A stretch of DNA of 64,000 nt. It comes from CAIQIA01 sp049317465. Its GTDB lineage: Bacteria > Cyanobacteriota > Cyanobacteriia > PCC-6307 > Cyanobiaceae. The stretch spans positions 1 through 64,000 of the forward strand of contig JBMOIF010000003.1 in the NCBI GenBank assembly GCA_049317465.1, read 5' to 3'. Within the stretch, counting starts at the first letter, position 1; every line of letters starts with the position of its first letter. The position numbers and the translations under genes were made by a program. Below, piece by piece: positions 1 to 8,145 of this stretch. The notes below the pieces were generated by a model. The model saw only the letters and a program-made list of their open reading frames with translations, ran no database searches and had not been told where the DNA came from.

Positions 1-263
1 TGGGGCAGGTACTGGTAGGTGCCGTAGAGCTCGCAGGCCTCGTCGCCGGCGTAGATCTTGAACCATTCGATGCGGCGGGCGCCGCCGTAGGCGCGGGCGA
101 CGGCGGCATCGAGCACCCGCTGGGTGGCGGGCCAGATGTCGACACCGGTGCCGTCCCCACGGATGAAGGGAATGATCGGGTCCGGAGGCACCACGGGCTG
201 GCCGTTCTCGAACCGGATGGGGGTGCCCCCCGTCGGGGGGGTGAGCTTGTCGTAACTGGCCAT
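1..263 (-). CDS. icd: NADP-dependent isocitrate dehydrogenase, N-terminal part (runs off window)
   Basis: The reverse strand reads an open frame starting at ATG 263 (MASYDKLTPPTGG...) that runs out of the window at base 1, so only about 87 N-terminal residues are seen. The stretch PIIPFIRGDGTGVDIW followed by ATQRVLDAAVARAYGG and EWFKIYAGDEACELYG is typical of the N-terminal domain of bacterial NADP-isocitrate dehydrogenase, which oxidises isocitrate to 2-oxoglutarate. In cyanobacteria this enzyme makes the 2-oxoglutarate used for ammonium assimilation and sensed by NtcA and PII. The gene diverges from the small gene at 320. No promoter motif was convincing in the 56-bp gap. Confidence 0.93.
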   Translation of the reverse strand, partial: MASYDKLTPPTGGTPIRFENGQPVVPPDPIIPFIRGDGTGVDIWPATQRVLDAAVARAYGGARRIEWFKIYAGDEACELYGTYQYLP

Positions 264-319
264 GGCGTGCACAAGCCGCAGGGTCTCGGCAAGGTGAGCC
301 TAGTTTTCGGACCTGTCGG

Positions 320-775
320 GTGATGAATGCGGCAGAACAGGCCCGCAGCGTCGAACTGGCCGCCGCCATCGCGACGGCCGTGGGCCTCTTCCGCCAGCGC
401 TTCCCCGACGCCAGGCCGAACCTGGCCCCCTGGCGTGATGACGACCAGACCCGTCGCTTCGCGGAAGGCAGCTCGGTCGACATCGCCTTCCATCTGCCCG
501 GCTGGAGCCCGCGCTGGCAGTGCCGCAGCGTGCTGGTGCAGCTGCGCCTGGCGGAGCCGCTGCCCATGCGGCCCGTGGCCGGGAGGCCCCGGCTGGTGGG
601 GGTGCTGATCAGCGGCCTCACCTTTCAGGGGGAGCAGTGGCGGCTGGCGACGGTGGGGTCGTGGGCGGTGACGGGCCGGCGGCCGCCGGCCGAGGCCATC
701 GCGGCGGAGCTGCAGCACTTCTGCCGGGAGCTGCTGGCGGGGCTGCAGTGCCGGGCCGGCGACCCGGCGGCGTAA
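320..775 (+). CDS. conserved-looking protein of unknown function, 151 aa
   Basis: I do not recognise this protein. It can start at GTG 320 or ATG 323, which are adjacent codons. It is a soluble-looking alpha/beta protein without signal peptide or membrane segment: an N-terminal helix (AAAIATAVGLFRQRFP), then a central part rich in short hydrophobic strands (SVDIAFHLPGW, SVLVQLRLAEPL, RLVGVLISGL) and a C-terminal helix with one Cys (ELQHFCRELLAGLQC). Codon use matches its neighbours, and it sits 76 bp before heme oxygenase on the same strand, so it is probably a real gene rather than a shadow. Function open. Confidence 0.65.
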   Translation: MMNAAEQARSVELAAAIATAVGLFRQRFPDARPNLAPWRDDDQTRRFAEGSSVDIAFHLPGWSPRWQCRSVLVQLRLAEPLPMRPVAGRPRLVGVLISGLTFQGEQWRLATVGSWAVTGRRPPAEAIAAELQHFCRELLAGLQCRAGDPAA

Positions 776-851
776 CCGTTCGCAACCCTGGCAGCTGGGA
801 CCGGGACAGGCGGCATAAGGTGGCCGTTCCCGTTCCATGTCGAGAGGATCC

Positions 852-1568
852 ATGGCCGTGGCCCTCGCCTCCCAGCTCCGCGAAGGGACCAAGAAGTCCC
901 ACACGATGGCCGAGAACACCGGCTTCGTGAGCTGCTTCCTGAAGGGAGTGGTCGACAAGCTCAGCTATCGCACCCTGGTGGCCGACCTGTACTTCGTGTA
1001 CACGGCCATGGAAAAGGCCATCGATCAGCACCGCAGCCATCCCGTGCTGGCCCCCATCGCCTTCGAGCAGCTGAACCGCCGCGGTGCCCTCGAGCGTGAC
1101 CTGGCCTATTACTTCGGGGCCGACTGGCGCCAGCAGATCCACCAGTCCCCCGCCTGCGCCGCCTACGTGGCCCGCATCGAGGAGCTGAGCGACAGTGCCC
1201 CCGAGCTGCTGGTCGGCCACCACTACACCCGCTACCTGGGGGACCTGTCGGGGGGCCAGATCCTCAGCACCATCGCCAGCCGGGCAATGAACCTGACCGA
1301 TGGTCAGGGACTCAACTTCTACCGATTCGAGGCGATCGACGACGAAAAGGCCTTCAAGGACATCTATCGGTCTGCCCTCGATGCCCTGCCGGTGGATCAG
1401 GCCATGGCCGACCGGATCGTGGAGGAGGCGAATGAGGCCTTTCGGCTCAACATGCTGATGTTCCAGGAGCTGGAGGGCAACCTGGTGTCCGCCATCGGCA
1501 AGGTGCTGTTCGGCTTCCTGACCCGCCGCCAGCGCCAGGGCAGCACCGAGGCTGTGGCGGCCGCCTGA
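852..1568 (+). CDS. ho1: heme oxygenase (biliverdin-forming)
   Basis: A 238-aa soluble heme oxygenase. The proximal heme ligand His is at residue 17 (KKSHTMAENTGF), and the distal-helix signature GDLSGGQIL is at about 130-138. The enzyme opens heme with ferredoxin electrons to biliverdin IX-alpha, the precursor of phycobilins and phytochrome chromophore. I chose ATG 852 over the in-frame ATG 837 because a good ribosome binding site (GAGAGG, 842-847) lies 4 bases before it, and homologues start MxVALASQLREG. The next gene starts 5 bp after the stop, though a functional link with the polysaccharide genes is unlikely. Confidence 0.95.
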   Translation: MAVALASQLREGTKKSHTMAENTGFVSCFLKGVVDKLSYRTLVADLYFVYTAMEKAIDQHRSHPVLAPIAFEQLNRRGALERDLAYYFGADWRQQIHQSPACAAYVARIEELSDSAPELLVGHHYTRYLGDLSGGQILSTIASRAMNLTDGQGLNFYRFEAIDDEKAFKDIYRSALDALPVDQAMADRIVEEANEAFRLNMLMFQELEGNLVSAIGKVLFGFLTRRQRQGSTEAVAAA

Positions 1569-1573
1569 GGGCC

Positions 1574-2614
1574 GTGACGGAGCGGCCGCTGCGGTTTCTC
1601 GTCCCGGGCACGGGTCTGCGATTCCGCAGCGGTGGCCTGGCCGTGGAGCTGCAGAGCGCCCGGATCTGCGAGGGCCTGGCCCCCCGGGTGCAGGTGGTCA
1701 CCTACCGGGTGCGGGAGACAGGTCGCCCGTTTCTCGACGATCTGCTGCAGCAGGAGCCGGCCCCAGGCGATGCCCTCTGGGTGGTGAGCTGGGGCTTCGA
1801 CGTGCCGCGGCTGCTGCGGCGGTTGCGGGGGCGACCGGTGCTGTACCACGCCCACAGCAGCGGCTATGGCTTTGACCTGCCGCCGGGGGTGCCGGTGCTG
1901 GCGGTGAGCCGCAACACCCTCGGCCACTGGGGGGACCGGGCCCCGCGCCAGCCCCTTGAGCTGGTGCCCAATGCCCTTGATCCGGCCTTTCTGGCCCCGG
2001 CGCCCCCCGAACCCGCCGGCGGCCGGCCCGTGCAGGTGCTGCTGCAGACCCGCAAGAGCAGCCACTACCTGCGGCGGCAACTGGTGCCTGCCCTGCGCCG
2101 GCGCGGCCTGGCGGTGGAGGAGGTGGGGGGCTGGGTGCCCGACCTGGCGGCCCTGTTCCGCCGCAGCCGGGTGGTGCTCTACGACTCGGCCGATTACTGG
2201 CGGTCGGTGGGGGTGAGCGAGGGCTTCGGACTGCCACCCCTCGAGGCCCTGGCCTGCGGCTGCGTCGTGTTCAGCAGCCTCAACCACGCCCTGGCCGACA
2301 GCCTCGATCCCGGGGTGGTGGGCTGGCCCATCGGTGCCGGCACCCTGGAGGGGGACGTGCAGCGCATCGCCGCCGCCGTCGAGCGCCCGGCGGCCTTCCT
2401 CCCCGATCCCGACGCCCTGGGGCAACTGCTCGCCCGCCACAGCGAGGCGGCCGTGCGCGAACGCTGGCGGATGGCCCTGGGACGGGTGAACGAGCACTGG
2501 GACCGGCTGGCGGCGGGCGCTCAGCCGCTGCAGGCCCCCGGCACCCGCTCCCTGCGCTGGGGCCGGCGGTGGAGCCGGATCCAGCGACGGTTCCGCCTGG
2601 GTCGGGCGCCATAG
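1574..2614 (+). CDS. glycosyltransferase, GT-B fold (group 1 / GT4-like)
   Basis: A 346-aa protein starting at GTG 1574, 5 bp after the heme oxygenase stop. The N-terminal half has Rossmann-like segments (ALWVVSWGFD, PVLYHAHSSGYG, VPVLAVSRNTLGHWG, LVPNALDPAF). The C-terminal half carries the donor-binding block SEGFGLPPLEALACGCVVF, with the acidic EGFGLPPLEAL motif of retaining GT4 transferases. No membrane segment is seen. It is followed after 9 bp by the ABC exporter and the KDO genes, which suggests a role in building an LPS- or capsule-type glycan. Sugar donor and acceptor cannot be read from sequence. Confidence 0.82.
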   Translation: MTERPLRFLVPGTGLRFRSGGLAVELQSARICEGLAPRVQVVTYRVRETGRPFLDDLLQQEPAPGDALWVVSWGFDVPRLLRRLRGRPVLYHAHSSGYGFDLPPGVPVLAVSRNTLGHWGDRAPRQPLELVPNALDPAFLAPAPPEPAGGRPVQVLLQTRKSSHYLRRQLVPALRRRGLAVEEVGGWVPDLAALFRRSRVVLYDSADYWRSVGVSEGFGLPPLEALACGCVVFSSLNHALADSLDPGVVGWPIGAGTLEGDVQRIAAAVERPAAFLPDPDALGQLLARHSEAAVRERWRMALGRVNEHWDRLAAGAQPLQAPGTRSLRWGRRWSRIQRRFRLGRAP

Positions 2615-2623
2615 GGTGCCTGC

Positions 2624-4495
2624 GTGAATGCCTCCTCCGCCGCCTGGCCGTTCCCGCTGGAATGGCTCCGCCGCCGCAGCAGCACCACCGACCAGCTGCT
2701 CGAGCTGATCGGAGCCCTGCCGGCCCGGCGACGCCGGGCCCTGTGGCGGCTGATCCCGCTGTCGGTGGTGCCGGGTCTGCTGGACCTGACCCTGGTGGCG
2801 ATCGGCACACGGCTGATCGGCGCCCTGGTGGGCACGCGGCTGGAGGACCGGGTGCCGGGCATCCATGTCTTCGGCGGCAGCCCCCTGAGCCAGACCCTGT
2901 GGCTCATCGCCCTGTTCGTGGGCTGCGCCTGGCTGGCGTCGATCAGCAAGATCGGCCTGCAGTTCGTGCAGCAGCGGCTCACGGCACAGATCTGGCGCGA
3001 CCTGTCGGACCAGATCCATGAACGGGTGCTGCGCCAGTCGTACGCGTATCACCTCACCCGCAGCACCGCCGAACTGACGACGCTGATCCTCACCAACATC
3101 CGCCAGGCGTCCAACGGGGTGATCAACCCGCTGCTGCGGATGTTCAGCGCTTCGGTGTCGATCCTGCTGCTGTCGATCGGCATTCTCTGGATCGGCCGCC
3201 TGTCGGCCTGCGTGCTGCTGGTGATCGTGGTGCTGGCCTACCTGGGCTTGTCGACCCTGGTGACGCCCTACCTGCGGCTGGCGAGACAGCAGGGCCTGCG
3301 GCTCGATGTGCGATCGACCCATCTGCTGCTCGAGTCGCTCTCGTCGGTGCGCGACATCCAGCTCACGGGCACCGAACCCCACTTTCAGCGGGCCTTCGCC
3401 GAGACCGGCGAACGGGCCCGGCGCTACACCTGGATGGCGGGGCTGCTGCCGGTGGTGCCGCGGCTGCTGATCGAACCCCTGGGCATCTCGCTCATCTTTG
3501 TGATCGGCGCGGTGCCACCCCTGCTGCAGGGGGATCCCGACCGGGTCATGGGAATCCTGCCCTTCCTAGCGGCCCTGGCGATCGCCGCCCAGCGGCTGAC
3601 ACCACCGCTGCAGGACCTGTTCCATGCCCTGACCGAACTGCGCGGCGGCCTGCCGCAGATCAGCCACACCGTGGCGCTGCTGCAGCTCCCCTGCGAGCGG
3701 CTCACGCTGGGATCCGCGGGCGTGCCGAGCCCTGCCGGGGTGTTTCCCCAGCATTCGATCCGCCTGCATGGTGTCTGGTACCGCTACCCCAGCGGCGACG
3801 ACTGGGTGCTGCGGGGCGTCAACCTGACGATCCCGGTGGGGGCCCGCATCGCCCTGGTGGGCAGCACAGGCAGCGGCAAGAGCACCACCGCCCAGTTGCT
3901 GCTGGCCCTGCTCAACCCTGACCAGGGCCACCTGGAACTGGATGGCCGCCCGGTGACCCCCGAGGAGGTGCCGGCCTGGCAGGCCAACTGCGCCCAGGTG
4001 CCGCAGGCGATCCAGCTGCTCGACGCCAGCATCCGCGCCAATGTGGCCTTCGGCATCGACGAAGAGCGCATCGATGACGACCGCATCTGGGAGGCCCTGG
4101 CGGCCGCCCAGCTCGATGACTTCATCGCCGATCTGCCCTACGGCCTGCTGACGCCGGTGGGGGAGAACGGCCACCAGCTCTCGGGGGGCCAGCGGCAGCG
4201 GCTGGCCCTGGCCCGGGCCTTCTACCGCGATGCCCGCTTCCTGGTGCTGGACGAGGCCACCAGCGCCCTCGACAACCGCACGGAACATGAGGTGATCAAT
4301 GCGCTCGAAGTGATTGGTCGCCGCTGCACGACCGTCGTGATCGCCCACCGGCTGAGTACGATCGCCCGCTGCGACCGCATCTTCGAATTCGAGGACGGCG
4401 TGATCAAGGCCCACGGCAGTTTCGAGGAACTGCAAGAGCGCTCCGCAAGCTTCCAAGACCTCGCCCGCCTCGACCGGCTCACCCCCTCCCCATGA
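2624..4495 (+). CDS. ABC exporter, fused permease-ATPase (MsbA/lipid-linked glycan type)
   Basis: A 623-aa half-transporter starting at GTG 2624. Residues 1 to about 330 form the transmembrane domain (hydrophobic runs such as TLWLIALFVGCAWLASI, SVSILLLSIGILWIG, ACVLLVIVVLAYLGL, LIEPLGISLIFVIGAVPPLL). The ATPase domain follows, with Walker A GSTGSGKST near residue 412, ABC signature LSGGQRQR near 518, Walker B RFLVLDEATSALD near 535-548, and the H-loop in VVIAHRLST. It probably works as a homodimer exporting a lipid or lipid-linked glycan. Its stop overlaps the kdsD start by 4 bp (ATGA), which ties it to the KDO operon. A family assignment to MsbA, PglK-like flippase or peptide exporter is not decided by sequence alone. 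Confidence 0.88.
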   Translation: MNASSAAWPFPLEWLRRRSSTTDQLLELIGALPARRRRALWRLIPLSVVPGLLDLTLVAIGTRLIGALVGTRLEDRVPGIHVFGGSPLSQTLWLIALFVGCAWLASISKIGLQFVQQRLTAQIWRDLSDQIHERVLRQSYAYHLTRSTAELTTLILTNIRQASNGVINPLLRMFSASVSILLLSIGILWIGRLSACVLLVIVVLAYLGLSTLVTPYLRLARQQGLRLDVRSTHLLLESLSSVRDIQLTGTEPHFQRAFAETGERARRYTWMAGLLPVVPRLLIEPLGISLIFVIGAVPPLLQGDPDRVMGILPFLAALAIAAQRLTPPLQDLFHALTELRGGLPQISHTVALLQLPCERLTLGSAGVPSPAGVFPQHSIRLHGVWYRYPSGDDWVLRGVNLTIPVGARIALVGSTGSGKSTTAQLLLALLNPDQGHLELDGRPVTPEEVPAWQANCAQVPQAIQLLDASIRANVAFGIDEERIDDDRIWEALAAAQLDDFIADLPYGLLTPVGENGHQLSGGQRQRLALARAFYRDARFLVLDEATSALDNRTEHEVINALEVIGRRCTTVVIAHRLSTIARCDRIFEFEDGVIKAHGSFEELQERSASFQDLARLDRLTPSP

Positions 4496-5568
4496 CCTCG
4501 TCGTCCCCCCGCCGCCCGGTCGCCGAGGCCTTCGCCGCGGTGCTGCGCCAGGAGGCTGACGCCATCGCCGCCAGCGCCGCCCGCCTCGACGCCGATGCCA
4601 TCGAGCGTGTGCTGAATCTGCTGTGTCAGTGCAGCGAACGGGGCGGCAAGCTGGTGGTGACCGGTGTGGGCAAGAGCGGCATCGTCGCCCGCAAGATTGC
4701 CGCCACCTTCACCTCGGTGGGGCTGATGGCCCTGTACCTCAACCCCCTCGATGCGCTGCACGGGGACCTGGGGGTGGTGGGGGCCGACGACCTGGTGCTG
4801 CTGCTGTCCAACAGCGGCGAGAGCGGCGAACTGCTGCAGATGCTGCCCCACCTGCGGCGGCGGGGCAGCCGTTGCGTGGCCCTCACCGGCCGTCTTGACT
4901 CGACCCTGGCCCGGGCCTGCGATGCGGCGCTCGACGGCTCGGTGGATCGGGAGGTGTGCCCGCTCAACCTGGCGCCCACCGCCAGCACGGCGGTGGCGAT
5001 GGCCATCGGCGATGCCCTGGCGGCCCTGTGGATGCAGCTGGAGGGAGTGTCGGCCGAAGACTTCGCCGTCAACCATCCCGCGGGCTCGCTCGGCCGGCAG
5101 CTCACCCTGACGGTGGCCGACCTGATGGTGACCCGTGCCGACTGGCCACCGCTGGCGCCGACCGATGACGTTGTCGCGGTGGTGGAACGGCTCACCCTGA
5201 CACCGGTGGGGGCCACCTGGGTGGAGGACCCGGCGCGGCCGGGGCGGCTGCTGGGGCTGATCACCGAAGGCGACCTGCGGCGCGCCCTGCGCAGCCATGC
5301 CGCCGCCGACTGGGCCGCCATCCGTGCCGCTGATCTGATGACCGCCCAACCGGTGACCGTGACGCCGGAGCTGCGGGCGGTGACGGCCCTGGAGCTCATG
5401 GAACGGGACCCGCAGCGATCGTTGTCGGTGCTGCCCGTGCAGCAGGCCGATGGCACGCTGGCGGGACTGCTGCGCCTGCACGATCTGGTGCGGGCCGGCC
5501 TCGACAGCCAGGCCCGGCCGACACCGGCGCCCATTCCCCTGACCCTGCCCCGCACCGCCGCCGCATGA
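4492..5568 (+). CDS. kdsD: D-arabinose-5-phosphate isomerase (KpsF/GutQ family)
   Basis: A 358-aa protein with an N-terminal SIS sugar-phosphate isomerase domain (GKSGIVARKIAATFTSVG near 60-75, LLLSNSGESGELL near 100, NLAPTASTAVAMAIGDALA near 160) and two C-terminal CBS domains (LMVTRADWPPLAPTDDV and LMTAQPVTVTPEL). It converts ribulose-5-phosphate to arabinose-5-phosphate, the first step of KDO synthesis. It is a little longer than E. coli KdsD (328 aa). It overlaps the ABC exporter upstream and kdsA downstream by 4 bp each, so it sits inside one translationally coupled operon. Confidence 0.93.
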   Translation: MTSSSPRRPVAEAFAAVLRQEADAIAASAARLDADAIERVLNLLCQCSERGGKLVVTGVGKSGIVARKIAATFTSVGLMALYLNPLDALHGDLGVVGADDLVLLLSNSGESGELLQMLPHLRRRGSRCVALTGRLDSTLARACDAALDGSVDREVCPLNLAPTASTAVAMAIGDALAALWMQLEGVSAEDFAVNHPAGSLGRQLTLTVADLMVTRADWPPLAPTDDVVAVVERLTLTPVGATWVEDPARPGRLLGLITEGDLRRALRSHAAADWAAIRAADLMTAQPVTVTPELRAVTALELMERDPQRSLSVLPVQQADGTLAGLLRLHDLVRAGLDSQARPTPAPIPLTLPRTAAA

Positions 5569-6392
5569 CCGCTCCGCTGACCCTGATCGCCGGCCCCTGC
5601 GTGCTCGAGACCCGCGAGCTGGCCCTCGAGATCGCCGGCAGCCTGGCCGAGACCTGCCGGCGGCTGGGGATCCGCTACGTGTTCAAGGCCAGTTACGACA
5701 AGGCCAACCGCAGCTCGGGCCGCTCCTTCCGGGGGCCGGGCCTGGAGGAGGGCCTCGCGATCCTGGCGGAGGTGCGCGAACAGGTGGGGGTGCCGGTGCT
5801 GACCGACATCCACGAAAGCCACCAGGCGACGGCCGCCGCCGCGGTGGTGGACGTGCTGCAGATTCCGGCGTTTCTGTGCCGCCAGACCGACCTGCTGCTG
5901 GCGGCGGCGGCGGCGGTGGCCGGCAGCGACCGGATCGTGAACATCAAGAAGGGCCAGTTTCTGGCGCCATGGGACATGGCCCAGGTGGTGGCCAAGCTGC
6001 GGGCCGCCGGGCTCGACGATCCCCAGCGGCTGTGGCTCACCGAGCGGGGCACCAGCTTCGGTTACAACACGCTGGTGGTGGACTACCGCAGCCTGCCGCA
6101 GCTGCAGGCGCTGGGCTGCCCGGTGATCTTTGATGCCACCCACTCGGTGCAGCAGCCGGGGGGGCAGGGCAGCAGCAGCGGCGGCCAGCGGGAGTTCGTG
6201 GCGCCCCTGGCCCGGGCGGCGGTGGCGGTGGGGGTCGACGGCCTGTTCATGGAGACCCATCCCGACCCCGACCGGGCCCCCAGCGACGGGCCGAACATGG
6301 TGCCGCTTCACCGCATGGAGGCGCTGCTGGAGCAGCTGCTGGCCCTGCGGGCGGTGGTGACGGCCACGGGCCCGGCCCCGAGCACGCCGTGA
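5565..6392 (+). CDS. kdsA: 3-deoxy-8-phosphooctulonate synthase (KDO-8-P synthase)
   Basis: A 275-aa protein that condenses arabinose-5-phosphate with phosphoenolpyruvate. Family motifs are seen in order: IAGPCVLETREL at the N-terminus, VFKASYDKANRSS (PEP/phosphate binding), PVLTDIHE, NIKKGQFLAPWDM, VIFDATHSVQQPG and LFMETHPDPDRAPSDGPNM. The Cys of GPC, together with the DATH His, the MET Glu and a later Asp, matches the metal-dependent KDO8P synthase class (Aquifex type) rather than the E. coli Asn type; this is inference from motif comparison. It overlaps kdsD by ATGA and kdsC by GTGA. Confidence 0.95.
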   Translation: MTAPLTLIAGPCVLETRELALEIAGSLAETCRRLGIRYVFKASYDKANRSSGRSFRGPGLEEGLAILAEVREQVGVPVLTDIHESHQATAAAAVVDVLQIPAFLCRQTDLLLAAAAAVAGSDRIVNIKKGQFLAPWDMAQVVAKLRAAGLDDPQRLWLTERGTSFGYNTLVVDYRSLPQLQALGCPVIFDATHSVQQPGGQGSSSGGQREFVAPLARAAVAVGVDGLFMETHPDPDRAPSDGPNMVPLHRMEALLEQLLALRAVVTATGPAPSTP

Positions 6393-6922
6393 GGCTGCGA
6401 CGACGGCTGGCGGCGGTCGAGCTGCTGGTGCTGGATGTGGACGGGGTGCTCACCGATGGCGGGCTGCTGATGACACCGTCGGGCGAGGTGCTGCGCCGCT
6501 TCGACGTGCGAGACGGGCTGGGGCTGCGGCTGCTGGCCGGTGCCGGCCTGCGGCTGGCGTTTCTGAGCGGTGCCGCCGGCGGTGCCATCGAGGCGCGGGC
6601 GCGGCAGCTGGGCGTCGACCGCTGCCTGACCGCCATCCGCGACAAGCAGGCGGCCCTGGCACAGCTGCAGGGCGAACTGGAGGTGACGCCGGCCGCCACG
6701 GCGGTGGTGGGCGACGACCTCAATGACCTGGCGATGCGGCCCCTGGCGGGGCTGCTGGTGGCCCCGGCCGACGCCGTGCCCCCCCTGCGGCGCCAGGCCG
6801 ACCTGGTGCTGCGGCGGCGGGGCGGCCACGGCGCCGTACGCGAACTGGCGGAACGGATCCTCCAGGCCCGCGGCGCCTGGCGGGCCCTGGCCGAGGACGG
6901 CTGGCGCGACCGGAACGACTGA
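6389..6922 (+). CDS. kdsC: KDO-8-phosphate phosphatase (HAD family)
   Basis: A 177-aa HAD phosphatase starting at GTG 6389. HAD motif I is VLDVDGVLTDGGL (nucleophile Asp and general acid Asp), motif II is in LAFLSGA, the Lys is in AIRDKQAAL and motif IV is VVGDDLNDLAM. It dephosphorylates KDO-8-phosphate to free KDO. As is usual for KdsC, it lacks a large cap domain. It is the last gene of the + strand KDO operon. The next genes (6941-8837) lie on the opposite strand and converge on it with an 18-bp gap. Confidence 0.92.
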   Translation: MRLRRRLAAVELLVLDVDGVLTDGGLLMTPSGEVLRRFDVRDGLGLRLLAGAGLRLAFLSGAAGGAIEARARQLGVDRCLTAIRDKQAALAQLQGELEVTPAATAVVGDDLNDLAMRPLAGLLVAPADAVPPLRRQADLVLRRRGGHGAVRELAERILQARGAWRALAEDGWRDRND

Positions 6923-6940
6923 AGCGGATGCCGGCGGCGC

Positions 6941-7372
6941 TCAGCCCCCCTCCCAATGGGGGCTGTGGTTGACCACGGCCCGGCAGAAGGCCAGCAGTTC
7001 CTGCGGAGTCATGTCGTGCTTGGCGTCGTTGGTGCGCCAGGCGCAGATCACGACGTCGGGTTCCGGTCGGTTGGAGCGGTGATCAATGGTCGGGAGCATG
7101 GCGTACTGCTTCTTTTGCTCGCCGCTGCCGGCCGCCCCCTCGCGGGTGTCGTAGGTGCCGATCAAGGCCCAGTCGAGCGGCTCACCGGTCCAGTGGTCCC
7201 GCCCGCCGGAGGCCAGCACCGCCTGATGGATCGCCAGTCGGTACTGCTGCACGTTGCCGCTGCCGCCACGCTTCTGGTCCCGCTTGCAGAGGGTGACGGC
7301 CTTGCGCTGCACCCAGCCCGGATAGAGGTGCTTCGCGGCGGCAGGGAACCAGTCGGGGGCAGGGGTGTCCAT
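6941..7372 (-). CDS. small protein with HNH-nuclease-like signature, coupled to kdsB
   Basis: A 143-aa soluble protein starting at ATG 7372 in a TGATG overlap with the kdsB stop. No family is certain. The layout resembles a zinc-free beta-beta-alpha metal (HNH) fold: a TGEPLDW turn near residue 62, then LPTIDHR (candidate catalytic His near 96), then ICAWRTNDAKHD (Asn and Lys/His near 112-117) and a closing helix (TPQELLAFCRAV). The N-terminal half has a basic stretch (KAVTLCKRDQKRGG) that could touch nucleic acid. A nuclease role would be odd next to CMP-KDO synthetase. The longer open frame upstream is an antisense shadow of kdsB and was not used. Confidence 0.7.
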   Translation of the reverse strand: MDTPAPDWFPAAAKHLYPGWVQRKAVTLCKRDQKRGGSGNVQQYRLAIHQAVLASGGRDHWTGEPLDWALIGTYDTREGAAGSGEQKKQYAMLPTIDHRSNRPEPDVVICAWRTNDAKHDMTPQELLAFCRAVVNHSPHWEGG

Positions 7373-8145
7373 CACTGGCCTGCGGCCCGCCGCCGGGCCT
7401 CCTCCAGCTGGGCTGCCGTGTCGATCGAGAAGGCATCGGCGGCGGTCTCGACACAGCCGACGGCCACATCGGCCTCCAGCAGCCGCAGCTGCTCGAGCTT
7501 CTCGGCCTGCTCGAGGGGCGACGGCGGCAACGACGGCCAGTGGCGCAGCACCTCCAGCCGGTAGGCGTAGAGACCCACATGACCCCAGTGGGGGCCGGCC
7601 CGGTGCCAGTCGTCCAGCGGCAGGTCGCGCACATGGGGCAGCGCGCTGCGCGAGAACAGCAGCGCCCGGCCGCTGTGGCTGCGCACCACCTTCACGACCG
7701 CCGGGTCGTGCAGCCGCCCGGGCGGCAACGGGTAGACGGGGGTGAGCACCGGCGGATCGGCGGGGCCGGCGGCCAGGGCCGCGGCGGCGAGGGTGTCGAT
7801 CAGGCCTGGGTCGAGGAAGGGCTGGTCGCCCTGCACATTGACGATCCAGCCGCAGCCGGGCACCAGGGCCTCGAGGGCCGGCAGGGCCGCCGCCAGGCGG
7901 TCGCTGCCGCTGGCGCAGTCGGTCGGCGTCATCAGCACCGGCACCTGCCCCGCCAGGCCCCAGGTCGCCACCGCCGCCCGCAGCTCGTCGCTGTCGGTGC
8001 AGAGGGCCACGGCGGCGGGACGGCGGGCCTGCAGGCACTGCTCGAGCACCCGCCGCAGCAGCGGCCGGCCGCCCACATCGGCCAGCAGCTTGCGGGGCAA
8101 CCGGCTCGAGGCCAGCCTGGCCGGCACGGCAACGATCACCGCCAT
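7372..8145 (-). CDS. kdsB: CMP-KDO synthetase (3-deoxy-manno-octulosonate cytidylyltransferase)
   Basis: A 257-aa nucleotidyltransferase that activates KDO with CTP. The N-terminal CTP-binding loop reads VIVAVPARLASSRLPRKLL. Further family motifs are ALCTDSDEL, TPTDCASGSDRLA, WIVNVQGDQPFLDP (metal-binding Asp), HVGLYAYRLEVL and EQAEKLEQLRLLE. Length matches the family (about 250 aa). With kdsD, kdsA and kdsC on the facing operon it completes the route to CMP-KDO. The start (ATG 8145) overlaps the stop of the upstream GT8-like gene as TGATG, and its own stop is coupled to the HNH-like gene. Confidence 0.95.
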   Translation of the reverse strand: MAVIVAVPARLASSRLPRKLLADVGGRPLLRRVLEQCLQARRPAAVALCTDSDELRAAVATWGLAGQVPVLMTPTDCASGSDRLAAALPALEALVPGCGWIVNVQGDQPFLDPGLIDTLAAAALAAGPADPPVLTPVYPLPPGRLHDPAVVKVVRSHSGRALLFSRSALPHVRDLPLDDWHRAGPHWGHVGLYAYRLEVLRHWPSLPPSPLEQAEKLEQLRLLEADVAVGCVETAADAFSIDTAAQLEEARRRAAGQ

